Part shown: positions 15,737 through 24,217 of the stretch, one piece after another
Position numbering within the stretch: position 1 is the stretch's first letter
Layout of the letters: each line of letters opens with the position of its first letter
From: Methanolinea sp.
GTDB lineage: Archaea; Halobacteriota; Methanomicrobia; Methanomicrobiales; Methanospirillaceae
Assembly: GCA_024518585.1 (NCBI GenBank)
Contig: JANIHI010000016.1
Coordinates: forward strand, 1-35,981
Length of the DNA: 35,981 nt
Direction: 5' to 3'
Notes under the pieces: model-generated
What the model was told of the DNA's origin: nothing
Seen by the model: the letters and a program-made list of their open reading frames with translations, nothing else
Database searches by the model: none
Made by a program: the position numbers and the translations under genes

Positions 15737-16340
15737 TCCTCTGGATTGCCGAGAGGTTCGTGCAGATTGCGATGATGATGACAGAAAGCCAGATATAGCC
15801 TGTCAACCCGCCGACGAGGAGAACGAGGCACGTCTCAGGCCTCCCGAAGAAACCCACCCCCTCCAGGGGGTCCCCGATCTTTCCATCGATCCTCTCCTGG
15901 TAACCTATCTCGGCGTACACGACCGGTTTGATGAACGTGTTCATCAGTGAGCCGGTGATCGCAAGAGCGACAACGAGGAAGTCCGCGGTCGGGGGAAGGG
16001 AGAACAGTCTGCTGACGAGGGGGATACCCGAGACCCCTATACCGGCGAGTACCAGTGCATCCACGTACTTGTCCACGATCCAGTCAAAGACAGCCCCGAA
16101 GCGGGTCTGGGTCGAGGTCTGCCGGGCCACGGACCCGTCGACGAGATCGAGGACCACCGAGGCGAGGAGTGCTATACTCCCTGCAAGGAACAAGCGGAGA
16201 GAGAAGAGGATTGCACAGAGGATCCCGCAAAGGAGTGCAAGGAACGAGACCTGGTTTGCAGAGAGTCCTGCCCGGGAAAAGAGGACTGCCAACGGCTCGA
16301 TGTACCGCATGAAGCGGGGCCGGAGTGCAGTGATGTTCAT
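15708..16340 (-). CDS. CDP-alcohol phosphatidyltransferase (archaeal polar lipid headgroup enzyme)
   Basis: 210 residues, membrane protein with about six hydrophobic segments. The full family signature D-x2-D-G-x2-A-R-x8-G-x3-D-x3-D is present: Asp65, Asp68, Gly69, Ala72, Arg73, Gly82, Asp86 and Asp90 (DLVDGSVARQ, RFGAVFDWIVD). It displaces CMP from CDP-archaeol with an alcohol such as serine, inositol phosphate or glycerol phosphate; the motif does not tell which, so archaetidylserine and archaetidylinositol-phosphate synthase are both possible. It converges on artA with a 29-base overlap. Lipid headgroup enzymes have been linked to archaeosortase-dependent anchoring in haloarchaea, which makes this neighbour notable. 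Confidence 0.85.
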   Translation of the reverse strand: MNITALRPRFMRYIEPLAVLFSRAGLSANQVSFLALLCGILCAILFSLRLFLAGSIALLASVVLDLVDGSVARQTSTQTRFGAVFDWIVDKYVDALVLAGIGVSGIPLVSRLFSLPPTADFLVVALAITGSLMNTFIKPVVYAEIGYQERIDGKIGDPLEGVGFFGRPETCLVLLVGGLTGYIWLSVIIIAICTNLSAIQRITYLYRRLS

Positions 16341-16472
16341 GTCTAAGTACCATGCCGGGACGGCGGATAATGTTTATCTTGGCAGTGGTGGCAAAACCCA
16401 GGAAAAAGCCGCTTTTCCCCTTTCGATCCCGTGGGCAGGACAGGGGGATCCACCGGGAAACTCAAGGAACTT

Positions 16473-16480
16473 CTATATCC
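16473..16480 (+). promoter_or_regulatory. Candidate TATA element for the riboflavin reductase-sppA unit
   Basis: CTATATCC lies about 45 bases before the GTG start at 16521, placing a transcription start near 16502. It is downstream of the first in-frame ATG (16431), which supports the later start codon. Confidence 0.35.
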
Positions 16481-16520
16481 GAGCAACACGAAACACCTCT
16501 CTCAGGAGACCTGGACTGCC

Positions 16521-17237
16521 GTGAACCAACCGACGCGACGCCCGCACGTCCTGATGATGTCAGAGATCACGGTCGATGGGAAGCTCACCCTGAAGAAAGG
16601 GGCGTCGAGCAAGATCCTAATGAAATACATGGACCATGCCACCGAGATCCTCCTCCACCAGACCCGTGCGGCCTGCGATGCCATCATGGTGGGGTCCCGG
16701 ACCATCCGGATCGATAATTCCTACCTTACGGTGCGGCTCGTTGAGGGAAAGAGCCCTCTCCGTGTGATCCCGAGCAGCATGGCAGACATCCCTCCGGACG
16801 CAAACGTGCTCGGACCCGACGCCCCGACAGTCATTGCCGTCTCGAAGAAGGCACCCCGCGAGAACGTCGAGATGCTCAGGGAAAAGGGGGTCTCTGTCGT
16901 GACCGTGGGAGATGACCGGGTTGACCTCCCCCTCCTCATGGAGACCCTCACCGATGACTTCGGCGTGCGGACCATGATGCTCGAGGGTGGCCCGACACTC
17001 AACTGGCACATGCTCCATCACCGCCTCGTCGACGAGATCCGGCTCATCCATCTCCCCTTCATTGTCGGGGGATCTGACACGCCGTCACTCGTCGGGGGGA
17101 TGCGCATCGAGGACGAGTCACAGATGATCCGCCTGTCCCTTGCCAGGCATTACATGTGCGGGAGTAACCTCGTGACGGAGTGGAGGGTATGCTATGGAGG
17201 GGGAGGAACCAGCAGTGGAGGAGAACAGAGAGCATAA
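16521..17237 (+). CDS. 2,5-diamino-6-(ribosylamino)pyrimidinone 5'-phosphate reductase (RibD C-terminal/RIB7-like)
   Basis: 238 residues from GTG at 16521; the frame is open further up to 16431 but those codons look non-coding and a TATA element lies inside them, while CAGGAGA precedes the GTG. NADPH-dependent reductase of archaeal riboflavin/F420-precursor synthesis, reducing the ribose of the diaminopyrimidinone intermediate. Recognisable are SEITVDGKLTLKKG (14-27), CDAIMVGSRTIRIDNSYLT (52-70, substrate and cofactor pocket) and MLEGGPTLNWHML (153-165). Length matches single-domain archaeal enzymes rather than the bacterial fused RibD. The sppA gene starts 44 bases before its stop. Confidence 0.9.
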   Translation: MNQPTRRPHVLMMSEITVDGKLTLKKGASSKILMKYMDHATEILLHQTRAACDAIMVGSRTIRIDNSYLTVRLVEGKSPLRVIPSSMADIPPDANVLGPDAPTVIAVSKKAPRENVEMLREKGVSVVTVGDDRVDLPLLMETLTDDFGVRTMMLEGGPTLNWHMLHHRLVDEIRLIHLPFIVGGSDTPSLVGGMRIEDESQMIRLSLARHYMCGSNLVTEWRVCYGGGGTSSGGEQRA

Positions 17238-18000
17238 AGATCCCTCCTCCCGGCGCCACGCTTTTGTCCTGGGAATTATCATCGTTCTCCTCGTTGCAGG
17301 TGGCGCAGCAGCCTGGTTCTTTCTCTCGTCCCATTCAAGGGACATGGGCATATCAGTCATCCGTCTGGAAGGGGTGCTCGTGACGGGTGAAGGGGCCGGC
17401 GGGGGATACACCGGGTCGGAATCAATTGGGCGTGCCCTCCGTGACGCTGCGGAAGACCCGTTCGTTGATGCGATTGTCCTGCGGGTCAACAGTCCCGGGG
17501 GCACTCCGGCGGCCGCCCAGGAGATCATCCGGGACATCGCGTATGCAAAACAGAGAAAACCTGTCGTTGTCTCCATGGGAGACATCGCCACGTCTGCTGC
17601 CTATTACATATCAGCCTCTGCAAACCGGATCTATGCAAATCCTGATACCATCACCGGCGGGATAGGGACGTCGTGGACTTTCATCGATATCTCCGAGTGG
17701 CTGCGCGAGAGAAACATCAGCATCGAGATCATCGCCTCGGGGAGCAGGAAGGACATGGGATCAGGGTTGCGTCCACTGACACCCGAGGAGAGGGAATATG
17801 CCCAGAAAATCGTCAACGAGAGTAACGAAAGGTTCCTTGCCGATATCCTTGCTGCCCGGTCAATTAACAGGAGCATCGTTGCGGACGCCCGGGTGATGAG
17901 GGGCCAGGACGCCCTGGATGCCGGACTCGTTGACGAGCTGGGAAACCTCAATGATGCCATCGAGGGGGCACGCCGGCTGGCGTCCGGCGGCTCCCCCTAG
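17194..18000 (+). CDS. sppA: Signal peptide peptidase SppA (S49 serine protease)
   Basis: 268 residues. One N-terminal membrane anchor (about 23-44, FVLGIIIVLLVAGGAAAWFF) leaves the protease domain outside the membrane, where it degrades cleaved signal peptides. Catalytic dyad: Ser134 in GDIATSAAYYIS and Lys186 in SGSRKDMGSG; the spacing of 52 equals that of the Bacillus enzyme. VNSPGG (98-103) supplies the oxyanion loop and TGGIGTS (154-160) follows. The single S49 domain is normal for archaea. The ATG at 17194 has GGAGGG shortly upstream and lies inside the end of the reductase gene (44-base overlap), so the two are probably cotranscribed. An 11-base gap separates it from the convergent truD. 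Confidence 0.92.
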   Translation: MEGEEPAVEENREHKDPSSRRHAFVLGIIIVLLVAGGAAAWFFLSSHSRDMGISVIRLEGVLVTGEGAGGGYTGSESIGRALRDAAEDPFVDAIVLRVNSPGGTPAAAQEIIRDIAYAKQRKPVVVSMGDIATSAAYYISASANRIYANPDTITGGIGTSWTFIDISEWLRERNISIEIIASGSRKDMGSGLRPLTPEEREYAQKIVNESNERFLADILAARSINRSIVADARVMRGQDALDAGLVDELGNLNDAIEGARRLASGGSP

Positions 18001-18011
18001 GGAATACCTGG

Positions 18012-19280
18012 TCACACCATGGCTGCAGGGTCGGCCTTCATGAACTCCCTGCACACCGTCGTCGCATACTGGCCGGGTCCGAGCTCAAAGGAGAGGGTCA
18101 CGTCCGTCCCCTCGATCTGCGATGTCACTGTTGTGCGAAGGGGGACCGGGCGAAGGGCGCCTTCGTACCGCGTCCCGATCAATTCTGATGCCCTGGCAAA
18201 GTCACCGTGAGAGATTCCGTACTGCTCGAGGAGAGACGCCATTACCCGGTCGTCCTCTCCACCGGGGTCTGGGGGATGCGCTCCCGGTATGCGGATGGCG
18301 ACACTGCAGCGGCCCCGGGAGACAAGAGCACGGGCAGTCTGGAGCATTGGTGGCGTGACCCTGTCCTCCCTGCCGTCGGCAAAGAGGAGCCAGTCGCCGG
18401 GTTCCGGGCTCGAAAAATCGGGCTGCCTTTCCATCCGGGTAGAGAGGACGCAGTTGTAGAGGCAGGACTGGAATGCACTGACAAAGAGGGAGAGGAGACG
18501 CGGCGGGAGCGAGAAGAGTGCCCCCCGGTAGTCACCCGGATGGGAAACCAGGTAGTGGAGCATGGCCCTCTCGTAGGTGAGTGTCACCGGGAAGGACCGG
18601 AGGGCAGCGGCGGGATCCTGGGACTGGAGGTACTCCTGGCGTGCAGCGCGGGTCCCGGGCAGCTCGGCAGGGCAGGCCTTGCCGACGTAGCAGTTCACGG
18701 CTCCTTCCAGGTCTCCCCGAAGAATATGGAGTCCTACCAGGTGGGTGATGGGTCGTACCACCCCGAACCGCTGGATACCAAAGTAGTTGGGAATCCCGCG
18801 GCAGCACGTCTCTGTCACCGCGGCCACCTCCCCCCCAAGGTCCGGGGAGTGGCAATCCCTGATAGTAATTGAGAACTTATTTCCGATATGGTCCCCCAGG
18901 GCAAGGGGGTGTTCTGACCTGCCGACAGGGACGATCTCGATATCCTTCAGGGACACCCGTGCCACCTCGTCTTCCGTCACGTTGTAGAGGGCTATCAACT
19001 GGCTGGTGAGGGCGTGGGTGTCCTTTGTCCCCGTCCACGAGACGCGCCGGTGCGAAATCGAGAGTTTTCGCGCGATCTCACGCGCTGCCCGCTGCATCTC
19101 CCAGTTCCTCTTGGTGAGGCGGCAGATAAGGTAGGGCCCTGTCTTCCCTGGCGAAAAAGAGACCTCGTCAACGGCGAAATCTTCCGCCCGCTCCCGCAGC
19201 CTTCCACCGATCCCGGGAGTATCGCTTGCATAGCAGCGCATTCCCACATACCGTTCCAGGGGGTAGGGGCTCTCTCTCAT
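18012..19280 (-). CDS. truD: tRNA pseudouridine(13) synthase TruD
   Basis: 422 residues. TruD isomerises uridine 13 of tRNAs. The N-terminal AEDFAVDEVSF (33-43), the catalytic segment WTGTKDTHALTSQ (82-94, with Asp87 as nucleophile) and PNYFGIQRFG are characteristic. The insertion domain and total length match archaeal TruD. It lies 64 bases downstream of pth2 on the same strand, forming a likely two-gene translation/RNA unit. The start at 19280 (MRESPYPLERYVG) fits the usual beginning of archaeal members. Confidence 0.93.
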   Translation of the reverse strand: MRESPYPLERYVGMRCYASDTPGIGGRLRERAEDFAVDEVSFSPGKTGPYLICRLTKRNWEMQRAAREIARKLSISHRRVSWTGTKDTHALTSQLIALYNVTEDEVARVSLKDIEIVPVGRSEHPLALGDHIGNKFSITIRDCHSPDLGGEVAAVTETCCRGIPNYFGIQRFGVVRPITHLVGLHILRGDLEGAVNCYVGKACPAELPGTRAARQEYLQSQDPAAALRSFPVTLTYERAMLHYLVSHPGDYRGALFSLPPRLLSLFVSAFQSCLYNCVLSTRMERQPDFSSPEPGDWLLFADGREDRVTPPMLQTARALVSRGRCSVAIRIPGAHPPDPGGEDDRVMASLLEQYGISHGDFARASELIGTRYEGALRPVPLRTTVTSQIEGTDVTLSFELGPGQYATTVCREFMKADPAAMV

Positions 19281-19344
19281 GGGTCAGTCAGCAGTCTCCC
19301 GGTAACCTGGGTTGCAGGATCCCGGGCAGGATACCCTGTCCCTG

Positions 19345-19707
19345 TCATAGGAGAGGGAGAGAACTCGTGATCCTGTCCAGGTCCTCTGTTTTTGCAGGTC
19401 CAAGGCCAAGCGCTGTCACCGTCCCCGGGGGGATCTCGGTGAGGCCGGCATCTTGGACCAGGCCTGTTGCGATCCCAGCATGCTCCGCAAGGGACTTCAG
19501 TTCAAGGAGATCCCTTTCGCCGGGGACTTTCAGGACAACTTTTTTCTGGCCTTCCTGGAACCACCTCTTTTTCGTTGCAGGATCAGCCCGCTCGTACGCG
19601 GTGATGGCGGCATGGGCCACCTGTGCGCACGTCTTGCCACAGCTCATCCTGATGTCACTCCTGACGATGATGCACTGTTTCCAGACAAATTGTGGTTCTT
19701 TCTCCAT
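19345..19707 (-). CDS. pth2: Peptidyl-tRNA hydrolase Pth2
   Basis: 120 residues from ATG at 19707 (MEKEPQFVWKQCIIVRSD). Hydrolyses peptidyl-tRNA released from stalled ribosomes. Family signature: Lys10-Gln11, RSDIRMSCGKTCAQVAHAA (16-34), and QDAGLTEIPPGTVTALGLGP (85-104). The frame runs open upstream to 20019, but that part is GC-rich non-coding sequence opposite the next gene's promoter and 5' end. Ribosome-binding site is poor (GGAGGGG is 17 bases away). First gene of the pth2-truD pair. Confidence 0.94.
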   Translation of the reverse strand: MEKEPQFVWKQCIIVRSDIRMSCGKTCAQVAHAAITAYERADPATKKRWFQEGQKKVVLKVPGERDLLELKSLAEHAGIATGLVQDAGLTEIPPGTVTALGLGPAKTEDLDRITSSLPLL

Positions 19708-19911
19708 TGGTGGGAGAATGTTGCCCCTCCGAGGTGAAAAATGGGTGTGAAGGTGGCAGGATTGGGGGCCCAACCAGGGGCAATCCCCTCCCGGGGCCGC
19801 CTGCAGGTGGAAGGAGCATCCCCCAGTGGCCGGGCAGACCGTGGATATCAGGCAAATCCGGGACCCACCGGATCCCTTGATACTCCCTGCTGACCAAGTG
19901 AGAAAGGGAAG

Positions 19912-21075
19912 ATGCCGGAGCAGTTTGACGTCGTCGTGGTCGGCGGTGGCCCGGCCGGAACCGCGTGTGCCAGGCTGTGCGCAGAGCAGGGCCTCTCGGT
20001 CTGCCTCATCGAGGAACACACATCTGCCGGGATCCCTGTCCAGTGCGCAGGACTTCTCTCTCTGGCAGCCTTCGAAGGGTGCAGGGTCTCGCGATCCTCC
20101 ATCATTGGAACAGTCAGGGGGGCCCGGATAGTCTCTTCACAGGGCCCCGTCCTCTCCTTTGATGCCGACGTCCCCAAGGCACACGTGGTCGATCGTGCCG
20201 TCCTTGACCGGGAGATGCTCTGGAACGCTGCCCGGGCCGGTGCAGAGGTCCGGATGAAGACTGCATTTTTCCACCGGGAAGGACACCGCATCGTGACGCG
20301 GGGCGTCAACGGGAAGGAAGAGATTTCGTTTCGGGTCCTGGTTGCAGCGGACGGGGCCCGGAGCAGGATTGCCCGGCTGATGGGGATGCCCCCTCCGGCC
20401 TTTGTCCTTGGAGGCCTCCAGGCAGACATCTCCTGTCCCCTCGAGGGGGGGATGGTCGAGATTCACCCGGATGCATCGCCCGATTTCTTCGGGTGGGCAA
20501 TTCCTATCGGTCCCCGGAGGGCACGGGTGGGTCTTGCAGGTCTGCGTGATGTACAGTCGAGGTTTCTCTCCTTTATCCGGAATTTCTCCGACGGGGGACA
20601 CGAGGCATGCGTCCACCTGGTGAGTGGGGCGATCCCGGTGGGTCCCCGGGCGCGCACGTACGGGAACCGTACCCTCTTTGTGGGTGATGCAGCAGGGATG
20701 GCCAAGCCGACCTCGGGGGGAGGGGTCTACACCGCCGTCAGGGCGGCAGGACACGCCGCAAAAGTCATCGGCGACGCCATATCCCGGAACGATTACGGTG
20801 ACCGGGTACTTTCCCGGTACGAAAAAGCATGGAGGGAAGATTTCGGGCGGGAGCTCTCGCTCGGGTTGAAGCTCTTTTTGGTCCGACAGAAGATGGACGC
20901 CGGTGATATTGCAGCCATCCTCACGCGGCTTGACGACCCCAGGGTCATCGCGGATATCGTTGCCCTCGGCGATATGGACCGGCCGGGACGGATCGTGCGC
21001 CGCCTTGTGACCCGGCCGGAACTTCTCCCCCTGGTGGGTACTATTTTTCGTTCATTGATTTATAAAAAGTATTAA
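19912..21075 (+). CDS. Geranylgeranyl reductase family FAD-dependent oxidoreductase
   Basis: 387 residues. N-terminal FAD-binding Rossmann motif VVVVGGGPAGTACARLCAEQ (7-26), the VLVAADGARSRIAR segment, and GDAAGMAKPTSGGGVYTAVR from about residue 257, which binds FAD and lines the active site. This is the archaeal GGR/digeranylgeranylglycerophospholipid-reductase family, which saturates isoprenoid chains of ether lipids or quinone-like side chains; several paralogues exist per methanogen genome and the exact substrate cannot be read from the sequence. AAAGGGA precedes the ATG. An AT-rich palindrome containing its stop codon may terminate it before the metal transporter genes. Confidence 0.85.
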   Translation: MPEQFDVVVVGGGPAGTACARLCAEQGLSVCLIEEHTSAGIPVQCAGLLSLAAFEGCRVSRSSIIGTVRGARIVSSQGPVLSFDADVPKAHVVDRAVLDREMLWNAARAGAEVRMKTAFFHREGHRIVTRGVNGKEEISFRVLVAADGARSRIARLMGMPPPAFVLGGLQADISCPLEGGMVEIHPDASPDFFGWAIPIGPRRARVGLAGLRDVQSRFLSFIRNFSDGGHEACVHLVSGAIPVGPRARTYGNRTLFVGDAAGMAKPTSGGGVYTAVRAAGHAAKVIGDAISRNDYGDRVLSRYEKAWREDFGRELSLGLKLFLVRQKMDAGDIAAILTRLDDPRVIADIVALGDMDRPGRIVRRLVTRPELLPLVGTIFRSLIYKKY

Positions 21076-21088
21076 TCAATAACTTTTT
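21064..21088 (+). terminator. AT-rich hairpin with T-run at the end of the reductase gene
   Basis: AAAAAGT (21064-21070) and ACTTTTT (21082-21088) are perfect complements around an 11-base loop holding the TAA stop. The five T on the right arm fit archaeal termination. Confidence 0.4.
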
Positions 21089-21129
21089 GAGAGAACAAAT
21101 AAAACATATCAATCGTATCGTAATACCAC

Positions 21130-21135
21130 GGTGAT
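21130..21135 (+). promoter_or_regulatory. Ribosome-binding site that sets the cbiM start
   Basis: GGTGAT followed by four bases and GTG at 21140. It would overlap the alternative GTG at 21131, so it selects the start giving Met-His. Confidence 0.55.
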
Positions 21136-21139
21136 CGTT

Positions 21140-21778
21140 GTGCACATTCCTGACGCGTTCATTCCCCTGCCCCAGGCAGCGGTCTACTGGATTATCGCCC
21201 TGATCTTCATCGCCCTCGCACTCCGGTGGGCAAGGGCCGAGATGAGAGAAGAAAAGGTCCCCCTCGTGGCAGTCCTCGCCGCAGGCATTTTTGCCATCCA
21301 GGCGGTCAACGTCCCGATTCCCTGGGGGACAAGCGGCCACATGATGGGAGCCGCGCTTGCGGCAGTCGTCCTTGGCTCTCCGTTTGCGGCAGTCTTCGTC
21401 CTGACACTCGTCCTCATCGTCCAGGGCGTCCTCTTTGGGGACGGGGGTATCACGGTGATGGGAGCAAACATCATCAACATGGGGGTCGTTGGCGGCTTTG
21501 TCGGGTACTACAGCTACCAGGGATTGAACAGGGTTTTCAAAAACCCGTACCCCTCGGCATTCGTCGCGGCCTGGTTCTCCCTGCTGGTTGCGGCACTGGT
21601 CTGCGCGGTTGAGATGGCAATTGCAGGGACGTTCCCACTCGGCCTCGGCCTCTTCTCCATGGGCCTCTACCATGCCGTCATTGGTGTCATCGAGGGGGCG
21701 ATCACGGCGGCGGCACTCTACCTCATATTCACCGCGCGCCCCGACCTCATATCCACATCAGAGGGGGTGACTGCCTGA
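21140..21778 (+). CDS. cbiM: Nickel/cobalt ECF transporter, substrate-binding subunit CbiM/NikM
   Basis: 212 residues starting [13 protein letters not shown] at GTG 21140. In CbiM/NikM the metal is bound by the N-terminal amine, His2 and a later histidine, so the protein must begin Met-His; the GTG at 21131 would add three residues and destroy the site. His67 in [12 protein letters not shown] is the expected third-loop ligand. About six membrane helices follow; [21 protein letters not shown] is the conserved central helix pair. It imports Ni2+ (for hydrogenase and methyl-CoM reductase F430) or Co2+ (for corrinoids); which one cannot be decided from sequence alone. First gene of the cbiM-N-O-Q operon. 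Confidence 0.92.
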   Translation: MHIPDAFIPLPQAAVYWIIALIFIALALRWARAEMREEKVPLVAVLAAGIFAIQAVNVPIPWGTSGHMMGAALAAVVLGSPFAAVFVLTLVLIVQGVLFGDGGITVMGANIINMGVVGGFVGYYSYQGLNRVFKNPYPSAFVAAWFSLLVAALVCAVEMAIAGTFPLGLGLFSMGLYHAVIGVIEGAITAAALYLIFTARPDLISTSEGVTA

Positions 21779-22125
21779 TGCAGAGGGACAACCTCCTCAT
21801 TTTTGGTGTCATCATCGCGCTCGCCATTGCAGTGGCGGCCCCCTTCATTGCGTCCAGTAATCCTGACGGCCTTGAGAGCGCATTTTTCGGGATATTCGGG
21901 GCAAAGGATATTCATGGCTCCGAATTGAACGAGGAAGCGGCAGGAGCAGCCGAGGAGCAGGTCACGGAGATAACCGGGAACACGTTCTCCTTTGCGGCCC
22001 CCTTCCCGGATTACTCGATAGAGGGGCTCTCCAAGATGGGCGAGGCCCTCGCGGTAGCCATCGGGACTCTCCTCGTGCTTGCCGTTGCGTTCGGTCTTGG
22101 GCGGGCCTTCTCCCGCACGGAATAA
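21778..22125 (+). CDS. cbiN: PDGLE-domain accessory subunit CbiN/NikN
   Basis: 115 residues. Two membrane helices (about 6-25 and 90-110) flank an extracytoplasmic loop. SSNPDGLESAFFG (26-38) is the PDGLE motif and APFPDYSIEGL the second conserved element before the last helix. This small subunit is needed for metal transfer to CbiM in such importers. Its ATG shares one base with the cbiM stop (TGATG), giving coupled translation. Confidence 0.9.
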   Translation: MQRDNLLIFGVIIALAIAVAAPFIASSNPDGLESAFFGIFGAKDIHGSELNEEAAGAAEEQVTEITGNTFSFAAPFPDYSIEGLSKMGEALAVAIGTLLVLAVAFGLGRAFSRTE

Positions 22126-22177
22126 AAGAATACCTATTTACTTTTTTGGGACCTACCCGTTCCGGGACAATCTGGCC

Positions 22178-23011
22178 ATGCACCTCATCGAGACCAGGGA
22201 CCTCTGTTACGTCTACCCCGGAAACGTCAGGGGACTTGACCGGGTGAACTTCATTGCACCCCGGAACACACGGATCGCAGTGATAGGTGCTAACGGAGCC
22301 GGGAAGAGCACGCTTTTCAAGCACTTCAACGGCATCTTCCAGCCGACATCAGGGAGCGTGCTCATCCGCGGAGAGCCCATCACGAGGGACACTCTCAGGG
22401 AGGTGAGGAAGTTCGTCGGCGTTGTCTTCCAGAACCCCGATGACCAGATCTTCTCCCCCACGGTTGAACAGGACGTGGCGTTCGGCCCCCTCAACCTCGG
22501 TCTCGACGAGGAGACCGTCCGGCACAGGGTCGAGGAAGCACTCCGGGTGGTGGGCATTGCCCACCTCCGGGACCGTGTCCCCCATCACCTCTCCGGGGGA
22601 GAGAAGAAGCGGGTGGCAATAGCCGGTATCATCGCGATGGAACCCCAGGTCCTTGTCCTTGATGAACCGACAGCAGGGCTCGACCCTCACGGGGTCCGGG
22701 ACCTCGTGGACTTCATCAACTCGCTTGCCCGCAGATACGGTATGACCGTGATCTTCTCGACCCACGACGTCTCGCTCGTCCCTGAGATGGCCGACATCGT
22801 GTACGTCATGCACCAGGGGAGAGTGGTCGCGAGCGGCAGCTGCAGGGAGATCTTCGTGCAGCAGGACCTCCTTGCATCGGTCCGCCTGGAAGTGCCGGTG
22901 GTCCCTCGCCTGATCGGTGCCCTCCGGGAGGAAGGTGTCCAGATCACCATGGCTTACACGTTTACCGAGGCAAAGGAAGCGTTTCTCGAGGCCTTCAGGA
23001 GGAAGGGATGA
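22178..23011 (+). CDS. cbiO: Energy-coupling ABC ATPase CbiO
   Basis: 277 residues from ATG 22178. ECF-type ATPase driving metal import. Walker A GANGAGKST (37-45), Q-loop FQNPDDQIF (84-92, the ECF-type DDQ variant), signature LSGGEKKRVAIAG (138-150), Walker B VLVLDEPTAGLDP (158-170) and the switch histidine in FSTHDVSL. Length normal. There are 52 bases between cbiN and this start, with no strong ribosome-binding site; an upstream in-frame extension would overlap cbiN and is not protein-like. It overlaps cbiQ by four bases (ATGA). Confidence 0.94.
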   Translation: MHLIETRDLCYVYPGNVRGLDRVNFIAPRNTRIAVIGANGAGKSTLFKHFNGIFQPTSGSVLIRGEPITRDTLREVRKFVGVVFQNPDDQIFSPTVEQDVAFGPLNLGLDEETVRHRVEEALRVVGIAHLRDRVPHHLSGGEKKRVAIAGIIAMEPQVLVLDEPTAGLDPHGVRDLVDFINSLARRYGMTVIFSTHDVSLVPEMADIVYVMHQGRVVASGSCREIFVQQDLLASVRLEVPVVPRLIGALREEGVQITMAYTFTEAKEAFLEAFRRKG

Positions 23012-23835
23012 TCGAGGACCTCTTTTTCATCGAGAAACAGACATACAGGAAGAGTCCCCTCCACGACCTGGATGCCAGGGCCAAGATCATCCTCTCTTTT
23101 GCCGCGATCATCGCAATGGTTGCAGTCCCCTACTCGCCGCTCGTTTTTCCGGTCGGGGGAACCTTTTTCCTCCTGTTCGTCATCCTCTGGGGGCTCTCGC
23201 GGCTCTCACCCCTCGTCTATGCAGGCAGGATCCTCATGGTCCTGCCTTTTGGCCTCTTCATCATCATCGTCCAGGTCTTTGTGCAGAACCCCTATTACCC
23301 GGCATTTACCGCGATTGCAGACCTTCCCTTCGGTATCCACGTTTACCGCGAATCAGTTGAGTTTGCGACCATTCTCCTCGTCAAGTTCCTGGTCTGCATA
23401 TCGTTCATCGTCCTGCTCTCCTCGACGACACGGGTGCAGGACCTGCTCGAAGGGGCAGGGAGGCTCGGCCTCCCGGCCGAGTTCACCCTTACGCTGGGAA
23501 TGATGATCCGGTACATCTTTGTATTCGGCTACATCTACCGGAAGGTAAACGAATCCCTCGCAGCCCGCTGCTTCTCGCCCTTTGACTCCCGGCTCCCCTA
23601 CCGGTACAGGCTGAGAACGCTTGCATATACCGTTGGCACGCTCTTCATCAGGTCCTACGAGCAGGGAGAACGCACGTTCATGGCCATGCTCTGCAGGGGG
23701 TACGGCCGCGAGAGCCACCTCTACATCAGGAAAAAACCGATGGGAAGGGGTGATTACCTCTTCCTTGCCACCTGCCTGCCGGTGGTCATCTGCACCCCCG
23801 TCATTGCGTGGCTCCTCTCTTCCGGCCTGGTCTGA
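23008..23835 (+). CDS. cbiQ: Energy-coupling transmembrane subunit CbiQ (EcfT)
   Basis: 275 residues. Scaffold subunit linking CbiO dimers to CbiM. Four to five membrane helices plus two cytoplasmic coupling helices; the conserved Ala-x-Arg-Gly motif appears as AMLCRGYGRES (about 228-238), preceded by the related SLAARCFSPF. N-terminal SPLHDLDARAKII is typical for the family. Its start overlaps the end of cbiO by four bases, completing the cbiMNOQ operon. Confidence 0.93.
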   Translation: MIEDLFFIEKQTYRKSPLHDLDARAKIILSFAAIIAMVAVPYSPLVFPVGGTFFLLFVILWGLSRLSPLVYAGRILMVLPFGLFIIIVQVFVQNPYYPAFTAIADLPFGIHVYRESVEFATILLVKFLVCISFIVLLSSTTRVQDLLEGAGRLGLPAEFTLTLGMMIRYIFVFGYIYRKVNESLAARCFSPFDSRLPYRYRLRTLAYTVGTLFIRSYEQGERTFMAMLCRGYGRESHLYIRKKPMGRGDYLFLATCLPVVICTPVIAWLLSSGLV

Positions 23836-23873
23836 ACGAACACTTTTTTTCTTTCGGGGGCGCTCTCTCTCCT

Positions 23874-24182
23874 ATGACAAGCCCGTTTGGACGAGGTTTT
23901 ATCACCAACCTGGTACACATCTGCAAGCACTTTTCCCAGAAACCCGAGGAGGCATTCTACGGGGCGGCCGATCACCTCCAGGACTTCATCGTTCCCGAGC
24001 AGTTCAGGGGCACGGAAGTCGAGGAACTGGCCGACAGGCTGCGAAAACGGATTGTCTGGCACCAGCCGGGGACATTGGACAGGGAGGAAGCAGAAGAGGT
24101 GCGGAAGCTGATCAACAGGCTGATCATTGCCATCGACAAGGGCCTCGGCATCAAGGACCCGGATCTCGGGGAATTCCAGTAA
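23874..24182 (+). CDS. Conserved-looking 102-residue protein of unknown function upstream of gyrB
   Basis: 102 residues from ATG 23874 (MTSPFGRGFITNLVHI). The frame opens earlier, at 23808, but that part lies within cbiQ. The protein is soluble and strongly helical: an aromatic N-terminus, then EEAFYGAADHLQDFIVP, a charged helix (about 47-60), the motif RIVWHQPGTLDREEAEEVRK and a last amphipathic helix LINRLIIAIDKGLG. No metal-binding or catalytic pattern is seen and I do not recognise the family. It sits 38 bases after cbiQ and 104 bases before gyrB on the same strand. Codon use is like its neighbours, so it is probably a real gene. Confidence 0.7.
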   Translation: MTSPFGRGFITNLVHICKHFSQKPEEAFYGAADHLQDFIVPEQFRGTEVEELADRLRKRIVWHQPGTLDREEAEEVRKLINRLIIAIDKGLGIKDPDLGEFQ

Positions 24183-24217
24183 TCATCCCGATTTTCCCCT
24201 AATTAGGCTTATGTGGT

